Source: JBLNCE01 sp050260415 (lineage in GTDB: Bacteria; Bacillota; UBA4882; JAAYXC01). Taken from it: a DNA stretch of 13,467 nucleotides. Each line of letters starts with the position of its first letter. The first letter of the stretch is position 1. The position numbers and the translations under genes are program-made. The stretch lies in NCBI GenBank assembly GCA_050260415.1, contig JBLNCE010000181.1:1-13467 (forward strand), written 5' to 3'. Shown here one piece after another: positions 1 through 5,772 of the stretch. Under the pieces are notes generated by a model, which was not told where the DNA came from, ran no database searches, and was given only the letters and a program-made list of their open reading frames with translations.

Positions 1-87
1 TGGTGCCGAAGGCGAGATTTGAACTCGCACGCCCTTGCGGACACAGCGCCCTGAACGCTGCGCGTCTGCCAGTTCCACCACTTCGGC
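1..87 (-). tRNA. tRNA-Leu (anticodon CAG)
   Basis: Read on the minus strand, the sequence folds as a class II tRNA. The acceptor stem GCCGAAG pairs with CTTCGGC, followed by discriminator A and an encoded CCA at the window edge. The anticodon stem CAGCG/CGCTG encloses the loop TTCAGGG, which gives anticodon CAG and decodes leucine CUG codons. There is a long variable arm, as expected for tRNA-Leu, and a T arm GCGAG-TTCAAAT-CTCGC. The D region carries GGTGGAACTGGCAGAC, typical of bacterial tRNA-Leu. The gene has its own upstream promoter (145-173). Anything following it on the minus strand lies outside the window. Confidence 0.97.
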
Positions 88-144
88 ACGTACTTTGGGC
101 CGTCCGGTCTTCTTCAGGGCGTGCCCGGACGGAATCGTGTAATT

Positions 145-173
145 AGTATAGCGCATGCCGGCACGACCGTCAA
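145..173 (-). promoter_or_regulatory. Promoter of tRNA-Leu
   Basis: On the minus strand a -35 box TTGACG (168-173) is followed by a spacer of exactly 17 bases and a -10 box TATACT (145-150). This is a strong match to a housekeeping sigma-70/SigA promoter. Transcription would start near 138 and leave a leader of about 50 bases before the mature tRNA end at 87, which is the normal arrangement for a single tRNA gene. Confidence 0.85.
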
Positions 174-180
174 GGGGATG

Positions 181-420
181 TGGGGCGATAAGCGCTGTCT
201 TTTCCGGCACGGTTTTCCTGCAGCGGCATCCAGGCGGCCAGCGGCTGCTTGGCAATAACCTGCGCCCGGGGGAGCGTAACGCGGGATGGATACGCGGGGT
301 ATCATTCGGCGGCCAAGGCCGTGGATCGCCGCCTTTGCCATTTCCCCCACCCGGGGTTATGATCGTGATGTGCCGGCCGGTCCTTGGCGTGCCATAGAGA
401 GAGCGTCACGGGCCGAAGCA
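181..420. other. Intergenic spacer, nothing recognised
   Basis: No convincing gene was found here. The short frames on both strands lack a good ribosome site, are rich in Ala, Pro, Gly and Arg, and one runs across the tRNA promoter. I saw no RNA motif, repeat or insertion-element end in this stretch. Confidence 0.5.
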
Positions 421-448
421 CTCGGGCCAGCCTCGCGGCTGGCCCGAG
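421..448 (-). terminator. GC-rich hairpin with GNRA loop, probable terminator
   Basis: A perfect 12-bp inverted repeat (421-432 with 437-448) encloses a four-base loop. Read on the minus strand the loop is GCGA, a stable GNRA tetraloop, so the hairpin probably acts in transcripts coming from the gene at 536-1591. It lacks a clear U-tract on that strand (the next bases are TGCTTCGG), so it could instead stabilise the 3' end of the mRNA. The gyrA terminator in this window has the same GCGA loop. Confidence 0.55.
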
Positions 449-480
449 CATGAGGGCTGATCAAACCCCCGCCCTCATGC
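448..480. repeat. Second inverted repeat abutting the terminator hairpin
   Basis: A 10-bp perfect inverted repeat (448-457 GCATGAGGGC with 471-480 GCCCTCATGC) has a 13-base loop and shares base 448 with the neighbouring hairpin. The two stems lie back to back downstream of the minus-strand gene ending at 536. No T-run follows on the minus strand. On the plus strand it is followed by the T-rich CTTTCATCTTT, but no plus-strand gene is present to be terminated. Confidence 0.5.
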
Positions 481-535
481 CTTTCATCTTTGCTAAAACT
501 ACGGTAGACAAGCCCGCCTTCGGCCCCACGCCTCT

Positions 536-1591
536 TCACGGCCGCGGCAGCAGCCAGGCATGACAACCGCCGGGGAAGTCGGACGGCCGGGACGGCAGGC
601 GGCGTACAGAGGAAGCCGGCACGAACCCGATCCGGCCGGCGGCAAAAACTTGCAGCAGACGGCCTTGCCCGATCAGTGCCGGGGGTTCGTCGGCGCCGTC
701 GGCCAGGATCGCCAGCGGTTGATCGGCCGGCAGCGGATCGCCGGGAGACATCTCGGCGTGCCTATTGGCCCGCATGCGGGTCGCATGGCGGGTCCGGGCG
801 TAACCTAGCACGAAGAGACCGAGCGCGGGATCCCATCGGAAGACTTCGTGTCCGTTCACCTGTTTGGTCTGGGCGAATTTGCCCGTTTCGGGGAGCCGCC
901 CGTCAGGAGCGGCGGGCGCCCAAGCGAGCGTGTTCCGGAATAGGACGGATAGGCACAAGCCGCCATCCTCTTGCTGCGCACGCCAATCCGCGCTACCCGC
1001 CAGCCGGACCCAACCTTGGCCGGGCGGCCGGTCCCAGGCGAGGTTCCAATAGGCCTCGGATTCGATCTCCTTGGACCATACCTTGCGCCAGGATTTGTCC
1101 ATTACATAGATCGTGCAGTTTTCCCGGCGGCTATAGGCTCCCTCCAGTTGATCGGCCAGGTCGGTCAGGACCAGAGCCGTCCGCGAGAGGCCGGGGAGCG
1201 TGAGCGTTGCCAAGGACGTCGGTATGCCAAGTTCGTCCGGTCCCACCTTGACGGCGACGGACCACCCTTTATCCTTTGCCAACAAGAGCGCCAATAAGCC
1301 TTCGGTGCGCGATACCGGAACCGCCAGAGCCAGCTCCTGGCCGGGCTCGGCCAGAAAATCAGCCCAGACCAAGAATGGATCGAAGTCAAGATCGGCCGGG
1401 ATAGTCATGCCGCATGCGCCGGCTACCGCTCTGGCCAGAGCCTGCCGATCGGCTTCCTCATCCCGCCCTTGTTTTAGACGGAGGGACTCCACCGGAGCCA
1501 GCGTGAAAAAAGCCTCGCGCGGCCTCTGCACGTAGAAAAGACTGCTCAGAACGGACAAGAGTGCCAGGAAGGCCAGACGACGTAAGCTCAT
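536..1591 (-). CDS. Unrecognised exported or membrane-anchored protein
   Basis: This encodes a 351-residue protein that I cannot assign to a family. Start: an ATG at 1591-1589 is preceded by GGAGGTG (1600-1606 on the minus strand), a strong site at normal spacing. The N-terminus has basic residues (SLRR) followed by a hydrophobic stretch at about 6-20, which fits a signal peptide or signal anchor without a lipobox Cys. The rest is soluble and rich in Leu, Ala, Trp and Pro. Residues near 295-330, ending in a G-x-I-G-F-V-P pattern, faintly resemble a bacterial SH3-like fold; this is a weak impression. The gene is alone on its strand between tRNA-Leu and gyrA, so context gives no function. Hairpins at 421-480 probably end its transcript, and a heptamer repeat lies directly upstream in its promoter or leader region. 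The open frame and good ribosome site make it very likely a real gene. Confidence 0.75.
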   Translation of the reverse strand: MSLRRLAFLALLSVLSSLFYVQRPREAFFTLAPVESLRLKQGRDEEADRQALARAVAGACGMTIPADLDFDPFLVWADFLAEPGQELALAVPVSRTEGLLALLLAKDKGWSVAVKVGPDELGIPTSLATLTLPGLSRTALVLTDLADQLEGAYSRRENCTIYVMDKSWRKVWSKEIESEAYWNLAWDRPPGQGWVRLAGSADWRAQQEDGGLCLSVLFRNTLAWAPAAPDGRLPETGKFAQTKQVNGHEVFRWDPALGLFVLGYARTRHATRMRANRHAEMSPGDPLPADQPLAILADGADEPPALIGQGRLLQVFAAGRIGFVPASSVRRLPSRPSDFPGGCHAWLLPRP

Positions 1592-1616
1592 GGAGTCGGC
1601 ACCTCCGGATATCTAG

Positions 1617-1665
1617 AGGCAAAAGGCAAGAGGCAATAGGTAAAAGGCAAAAGGCGATAGGCAAT
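1617..1665. repeat. Seven-unit degenerate heptamer tandem repeat (AGGCAAN)
   Basis: Seven contiguous 7-base units are in perfect phase: AGGCAAA, AGGCAAG, AGGCAAT, AGGTAAA, AGGCAAA, AGGCGAT, AGGCAAT. Changes are concentrated in the last base, with single changes at positions 4 and 5. The array starts 26 bases upstream of the minus-strand gene start and therefore lies in its promoter or 5' leader. On that strand each unit reads roughly TTGCCTN. It resembles the class of short heptamer repeats known from cyanobacteria (STRR), but I do not recognise this unit as a named family. Confidence 0.85.
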
Positions 1666-1784
1666 ACGAGATCGAATTCGGATCTCCATCGCGGCCGGGC
1701 GGGTCGGATTCTGCTCTAACTCTATGCCCCGGCCTTAATCGGGATGACGTTTTCGCCAATGACATGGGAAGGGCCACGGGGGGC

Positions 1785-1813
1785 TTGCTTTGGTGGGAAA
1801 ACTTAGGTAAGAT
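1785..1813 (+). promoter_or_regulatory. Possible gyrA promoter (weak)
   Basis: TTGCTT (1785-1790) and TAAGAT (1808-1813) are separated by 17 bases. They match the SigA consensus at 3 and 4 of 6 positions. The placement would give a leader of about 170 bases that includes the palindrome at 1836-1849. The match is modest and chance is possible. Confidence 0.3.
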
Positions 1814-1835
1814 GGGGTGGGACATGTTCGCTCCG

Positions 1836-1849
1836 GTGACGGCCGTCAC
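1836..1849. promoter_or_regulatory. 14-bp perfect palindrome upstream of gyrA
   Basis: GTGACGGCCGTCAC is perfectly self-complementary and lies 141 bases before the gyrA start, just downstream of the possible promoter. It has no loop, so it fits a dimeric repressor operator better than an RNA hairpin. No regulator can be named from the sequence. Confidence 0.3.
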
Positions 1850-1989
1850 GTTGGTTCTTACCCGCGCAATGAGGAAAGTACACGCGTAGACGGGTGTCAA
1901 AAGCACGCTTAACCCAAGCCCGTTTCTCGAGCAACGAACGACCAGCGCCAGCGGCGAGCTGCGCATTATTTCTGTATAGAGGTGTGTTC

Positions 1990-4437
1990 ATGCCGGAGCT
2001 TACCGACGGCAACATCATCGCCGTAGACATCTCGGATGAAATGCGTAAATCTTACCTGGACTACGCCATGAGCGTGATCGTGGGCCGGGCTCTGCCGGAT
2101 GTCAGGGACGGCCTCAAACCGGTGCACCGCCGTATCCTCTATGCCATGCATGAGGCCGGTCTCACACCGGACAAGGGTTTCGTAAAATCGGTCCGCGTGG
2201 TCGGCGACGTCATGGCTCACTATCATCCGCACGGGGATGCCGCCCTCTATGACACCCTCGTGCGCATGGCGCAGGAGTTCTCGCTCCGGTATCCGCTCGT
2301 GGACGGCCACGGCAACTTCGGCTCCGTAGACGGCGACCCGCCGGCGGCCATGCGTTACACCGAATGCAAGATGACCTCCATCGCCACCTGGCTCCTGGCG
2401 GACATCGACAAACAGACGGTCGATTTCATGCCAAACTTTGATAACACCAGCGAGGAGCCTGTCGTCCTGCCGTCCCGCTTTCCGAATTTGCTGGTGAACG
2501 GTTCCGAGGGCATCGCGCCCGCTTGGGCGACCAATATCCCCCCACATAACCTGGGCGAAGTCATCGATGGAGCGGTCCTGCTCATCGATCAGCCCGACGT
2601 GGAAGACGATCGGCTTTTCCGGCTGGTCAAAGGGCCCGACTTTCCGACCGCCGGCTTGATCGTCGGCCGCAAAGGCATCTTGGACGCCTACCGTACGGGC
2701 CGCGGCTCCATCATCATGCGCGCGCGTGTGGAGATCGAGCCCATCGCCAACGGCAAGCATCGCTTGATCGTCAAGGAAATCCCCTACCAGGTCAATAAAG
2801 CCCGGCTGATCGAACGGATTGCCGATCTGTCGCGCGAGAAGACCATCGACGGGATTACGCTCCTGCGGGACGAGTCCGACCGCGAGGGCATGCGGATCGT
2901 CATCGAGACCCGCCGCGACATCAACCCGAACGTCCTCCTGAACCAGTTGTACAAGCACACGCAGATGCAGGAAACGTTCGGCGTCACCATGCTGGTAATC
3001 GTGGACAACTCGCCCCGCCTGATCGGCCTGCGCGAGGCGCTCACCCACTATCTGGACCACCAGAAGCAGATCGTCATTCGCCGCACCCGTTTTGAACTCA
3101 AGAAAGCCGAAGATCGGGCCCATATCCTCGAGGGTCTGCGTATCGCCATCGACAACATCCACGAGATCGTCAACATCATCGAGACTTCGGCCACCAGCGA
3201 AGAGGCCCGGGACCGGCTCATGGAGCGGTTCGGCCTCTCGGAAAAACAGACGCAGGCCATCCTGGACATGACGCTCCGGCGCCTGGTAGGCCTCGAGCGC
3301 GACAAGATTGAGGCGGAGTACAAGGAACTCGTGGCGAAGATCGCCTATCTGAAAGAGCTCCTGGCGGATGAACGCAAGATCATGGGGGTCGTCAAGGATG
3401 AACTCCTGACAATCAAGGCCAAGTACGCGGACGCGAGACGCACGGAGATCCTTGCCGACGGTGAGACCGAGTTCAACCTCGAGGATCTCATTCCTCAGGA
3501 AGATATGGTGGTCACCATCACCCACCTCGGCTACATCAAGAGGCAACCGGTGAGCACCTACCGCAGCCAACGGCGGGGAGGGCGTGGGATCGCCGGCATG
3601 GCCACCAAGGAAGAGGATTTCGTCGAGCATCTGCACGTGACGCAGACGCACGATCACATCCTTTTCTTTACCAATCAGGGGCGGGTGTACCGCCTCCGGA
3701 CGCATGAGATCCCCGAAGCCGGGCGGCAGGCCAGAGGCACCGCGATGGTCAATCTGATCCAGGTGGAACCGGGTGAGCGGGTAACCGCCGTCATCCCGGT
3801 CAAGGCCTTTACCGAAGGCGCCTATCTCCTCTTCGCCACCGCGCGCGGCGTGGTGAAGAAGACGTCCCTGGCCGAGTATGACACCAACCGCAAAGGCGGC
3901 ATCATCGCCATCACGCTTGATGCCGGGGATGAATTGATCGGCGCCCGCCTGACCGACGGGCAGCAGGAGATGGTCCTGGTCACCCAGTACGGGCAGGCGA
4001 TCAGGTTCCCCGAGGACCAGGTCAGGTCGGTCGGGCGTGCGTCAAGAGGGGTCAAAGGGATTGACCTGGCGCCGGGCGACCAGGTGGTCGGCATGGAGGT
4101 CGCCAAATCCGGCGCGGAACTGCTCGTCATCACCGAACACGGCTTCGGCAAGCGGACCCCGCTCGAGGAATACCGTACGCAGGCCAGGGGCGGCAAAGGG
4201 ATCAAGACGCTCAAGATTACCAAGAAAAACGGCTCCATCGCCGGCACGCGCGTGGTGACGGCGGACAATGGTCTGATGGTGGTAACGGCGGAAGGCATCA
4301 TCATCCGGACCAAGGTAAAAGACATCTCCAGCATGGGCCGCGACACGCAGGGGGTTCGGATTATCCGGCTGGACGAGAACGATCGGGTGGTGGCCCTGGC
4401 ACGGGTGGTCGGCAAGGAAGAGGACGACGAGGAGTGA
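1990..4437 (+). CDS. gyrA: DNA gyrase subunit A
   Basis: This is the breakage-reunion subunit of DNA gyrase. With GyrB it introduces negative supercoils in an ATP-dependent way. The chosen ATG at 1990 gives 815 residues, a usual GyrA length. It has AGAGGTG (1978-1984) five bases upstream, and the protein then begins with the conserved N-terminus leading into S-Y-L-D-Y-A-M-S-V-I. An in-frame start at 1894 would add 32 unconserved residues and was rejected. Tyr123 in A-A-M-R-Y-T-E is the DNA-linking tyrosine. The GyrA box QRRGGRG at 527-533 separates gyrase from topoisomerase IV ParC. The rest is the C-terminal DNA-wrapping domain, ending in a short acidic tail. In the quinolone region H79-P-H-G-D-A-A-L-Y-D88, the residue equivalent to E. 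coli Ser83 is Ala84, while the Asp87 equivalent is kept. The gene ends in its own terminator and gyrB is not adjacent on the left. Confidence 0.98.
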   Translation: MPELTDGNIIAVDISDEMRKSYLDYAMSVIVGRALPDVRDGLKPVHRRILYAMHEAGLTPDKGFVKSVRVVGDVMAHYHPHGDAALYDTLVRMAQEFSLRYPLVDGHGNFGSVDGDPPAAMRYTECKMTSIATWLLADIDKQTVDFMPNFDNTSEEPVVLPSRFPNLLVNGSEGIAPAWATNIPPHNLGEVIDGAVLLIDQPDVEDDRLFRLVKGPDFPTAGLIVGRKGILDAYRTGRGSIIMRARVEIEPIANGKHRLIVKEIPYQVNKARLIERIADLSREKTIDGITLLRDESDREGMRIVIETRRDINPNVLLNQLYKHTQMQETFGVTMLVIVDNSPRLIGLREALTHYLDHQKQIVIRRTRFELKKAEDRAHILEGLRIAIDNIHEIVNIIETSATSEEARDRLMERFGLSEKQTQAILDMTLRRLVGLERDKIEAEYKELVAKIAYLKELLADERKIMGVVKDELLTIKAKYADARRTEILADGETEFNLEDLIPQEDMVVTITHLGYIKRQPVSTYRSQRRGGRGIAGMATKEEDFVEHLHVTQTHDHILFFTNQGRVYRLRTHEIPEAGRQARGTAMVNLIQVEPGERVTAVIPVKAFTEGAYLLFATARGVVKKTSLAEYDTNRKGGIIAITLDAGDELIGARLTDGQQEMVLVTQYGQAIRFPEDQVRSVGRASRGVKGIDLAPGDQVVGMEVAKSGAELLVITEHGFGKRTPLEEYRTQARGGKGIKTLKITKKNGSIAGTRVVTADNGLMVVTAEGIIIRTKVKDISSMGRDTQGVRIIRLDENDRVVALARVVGKEEDDEE

Positions 4438-4443
4438 GAAACG

Positions 4444-4472
4444 GGCGGGCCGCGAGGCCCGCCTTGGTTTTT
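4444..4472 (+). terminator. Intrinsic terminator of gyrA
   Basis: Six bases after the gyrA stop codon, an 8-bp perfect stem GGCGGGCC/GGCCCGCC (4444-4451 with 4456-4463) with a GCGA tetraloop is followed by TTGGTTTTT. This is a standard Rho-independent terminator and separates gyrA from the nuclease genes downstream. Confidence 0.9.
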
Positions 4473-4561
4473 GGCGGTAGACCGTCGAACAAGTCAATGG
4501 CCGATCTCAACCAGGCGTTGGCGGCCATAAGGCCAGCGGGGAATAGGCCAAGATTTTCGCC

Positions 4562-4618
4562 AAGTGGTTCGGCGGCTGCACGCCGCGGTCATCCACGGTG
4601 CAGGAAAGGAGGAACCTT
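4562..4618 (+). promoter_or_regulatory. Possible pseudoknotted leader RNA with embedded AAAGGAGG
   Basis: Three nested pairings are visible upstream of the phosphoesterase gene. GGTTC (4566-4570) can pair with GAACC (4612-4616). Inside it, GCGGC (4572-4576) pairs with GCCGC (4582-4586) around a five-base loop TGCAC. That whole loop is complementary to GTGCA (4598-4602), so an H-type pseudoknot could form. A perfect AAAGGAGG (4605-4612) lies just before and into the closing strand, yet no in-frame ATG, GTG or TTG follows at usable distance. In GC-rich DNA, five-base pairings arise easily by chance, so this is only a candidate. It matches no riboswitch class I know. Confidence 0.25.
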
Positions 4619-4667
4619 ACGGCGAATAGAAAAGGCTGGGATCGTTGTAACGCGACTGGATGGAAGT

Positions 4668-4696
4668 GTATGCACCATGATCAGGCTACTGCATAC
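4668..4696 (+). promoter_or_regulatory. Inverted repeat enclosing the phosphoesterase start codon
   Basis: GTATGCA (4668-4674) and TGCATAC (4690-4696) form a perfect 7-bp stem with a 15-base loop that contains the start codon ATG at 4677-4679. The ribosome site GGAAGTG (4662-4668) touches the stem. If it forms in the mRNA, it would tune translation initiation of the nuclease unit. It could also be chance. Confidence 0.35.
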
Positions 4697-5771
4697 CGCC
4701 GACCTGCACCTGGACTGGGCGTTCCCGTCTTATCCCGCCAACCGCCGCGCTTTGCGCCGGCGCGAGATCATAGGGGTCTTCTATCAGCTGATTTCCCTGG
4801 CGATCGAGCACAATGTACAGGCCGTGCTCATCGCCGGGGATTTGTTTGAATCGGAACTCCCTTCCCAGGAGGTACGGTCGGCGGTAACGGCGGGCTTCAC
4901 CAGGCTTGCGGACCACGGCGTGCCGGTTTTCCTGGCCCCCGGCCATGTCGAGGCGCATACCGGGGTCTACGATCGGCTCGATCTCCCCGGCAATGTCTGC
5001 CTGGTGGGCGGCGATGAGCCCAATGCCAGCCATCTCCTGCCCATGTTGACGGTCTATGGGTTTCCCACCGGGTTCGATCGCGACTTCCGTCCCTTGCAGG
5101 GCTTTGAGCCGCTCGATCGTCCGGGCATCCATCTGGGCATCCTCCACGGCACCTACCAAGGGCTCCCCAACAAGCCTGAAGAGGACAACTGGCTGCCCAT
5201 CTGGCCCGAGGACGCGGCGCGCTCCAAACTGGATTATCTCGCCCTCGGCCACTATCACGAACATTTCACCGCCATCCACGGCGAGACGCATCTGGCTTAT
5301 CCCGGCACCCCCGCGCGTCTCGGTTTCGGGCAGGCACAAGAACGATGCGCCTTGCTGGTGAGCTTCGGAGAGGGCGCGCCCGCCATCGAACGGCTGCCCC
5401 TGCGAGACCGTCCCTACCTCGAGTTTGACTTCGATCTCTCGGTGGTATCCATCGAGGAGGTTCTGGATGAACTCGATCGGCGGCAAGATCCCGAGGCCTG
5501 CGTCCGTGTCATTCTCCACGGCGCGATCCTTGACGGCCTGGACTTCTTCGCCGAACGCGTTCTGGCGCGTCATACGGGGTCGTTTTTTTACCTGGAGGCG
5601 GCCGACAGGACGGAGATCGCCCTGCCCGCCAGCGGCGATACCATTCAGGATGCATTCATCCGGCGCTGTCAGAATTCACTGCGGGAGAAAGACCTCTCCA
5701 CCGCCGACCGGGCCGCCCTGGAATATGCCCTCCGGGCCGGTTTGATTGCGTTGAGGGGAGGCAGGCTCTGA
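4677..5771 (+). CDS. Metallophosphoesterase of the SbcD/Mre11-YhaO type (DNA repair exonuclease subunit)
   Basis: This 364-residue member of the calcineurin-like phosphoesterase superfamily is the presumed nuclease partner of the ATPase encoded one base downstream. The ATG at 4677 is chosen because the family's N-terminus, I-R-L-L-H-T-A-D-L-H-L-D, begins there, with GGAAGTG about eight bases upstream. Earlier in-frame starts (4434, 4497) add low-complexity residues. Motif I is D9-x-H11, motif II G54-D55, motif IV the H157 region L-H-G-T-Y, and motif V G191-H-Y-H194. Y-P-G-T-P (208-212) is also typical. Motif III should read GNHD, but here it is G89-H-V-E92. The Asn metal ligand and the following catalytic His are replaced, although His90 might serve as a ligand. 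The C-terminal half is a smaller capping domain. Two-gene context and size fit Bacillus YhaO better than E. coli SbcD. Activity may be altered or lost. Confidence 0.88.
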   Translation: MIRLLHTADLHLDWAFPSYPANRRALRRREIIGVFYQLISLAIEHNVQAVLIAGDLFESELPSQEVRSAVTAGFTRLADHGVPVFLAPGHVEAHTGVYDRLDLPGNVCLVGGDEPNASHLLPMLTVYGFPTGFDRDFRPLQGFEPLDRPGIHLGILHGTYQGLPNKPEEDNWLPIWPEDAARSKLDYLALGHYHEHFTAIHGETHLAYPGTPARLGFGQAQERCALLVSFGEGAPAIERLPLRDRPYLEFDFDLSVVSIEEVLDELDRRQDPEACVRVILHGAILDGLDFFAERVLARHTGSFFYLEAADRTEIALPASGDTIQDAFIRRCQNSLREKDLSTADRAALEYALRAGLIALRGGRL

Positions 5772-5772
5772 G

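Larger units (their letters stand above)
1666..1989. other. Long region upstream of gyrA
   Basis: About 320 bases separate the heptamer array from the gyrA start. No gene was found. It contains a possible weak promoter (1785-1813), a 14-bp palindrome (1836-1849) and the gyrA ribosome site AGAGGTG (1978-1984). gyrB is not directly upstream, so gyrA should have its own promoter in this stretch. Confidence 0.5.

Noticed and set aside
114..397. Short frames on both strands between tRNA-Leu and the orphan gene
   Set aside because: They have low-complexity composition and no ribosome site, and the minus-strand frame covers the tRNA promoter.
1617..1665. Heptamer array as a CRISPR array or coding repeat
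   Set aside because: Units are contiguous 7-mers with no spacers, and the encoded Leu/Pro-rich peptide frames are by-products of the repeat.
1894..1989. Upstream in-frame start of gyrA adding 32 residues
   Set aside because: The extension is not GyrA-like and has no ribosome site, while the ATG at 1990 has AGAGGTG and the conserved N-terminus.
1966..3705. Long 579-residue open frame on the minus strand opposite gyrA
   Set aside because: It is antisense to a certain gyrA, has no ribosome site or recognisable domain, and its His/Asp/Val-rich composition is typical of an antisense shadow in GC-rich DNA.
4434..4676. Upstream starts (4434 and 4497) of the phosphoesterase
   Set aside because: They would start inside the gyrA stop/terminator region or lack a ribosome site, and they add residues unlike the family, whose N-terminus begins at 4677.
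4686..5573. Open frame of 295 residues on the minus strand opposite the phosphoesterase
   Set aside because: The plus-strand frame carries the conserved metal-binding motifs; this one has none.
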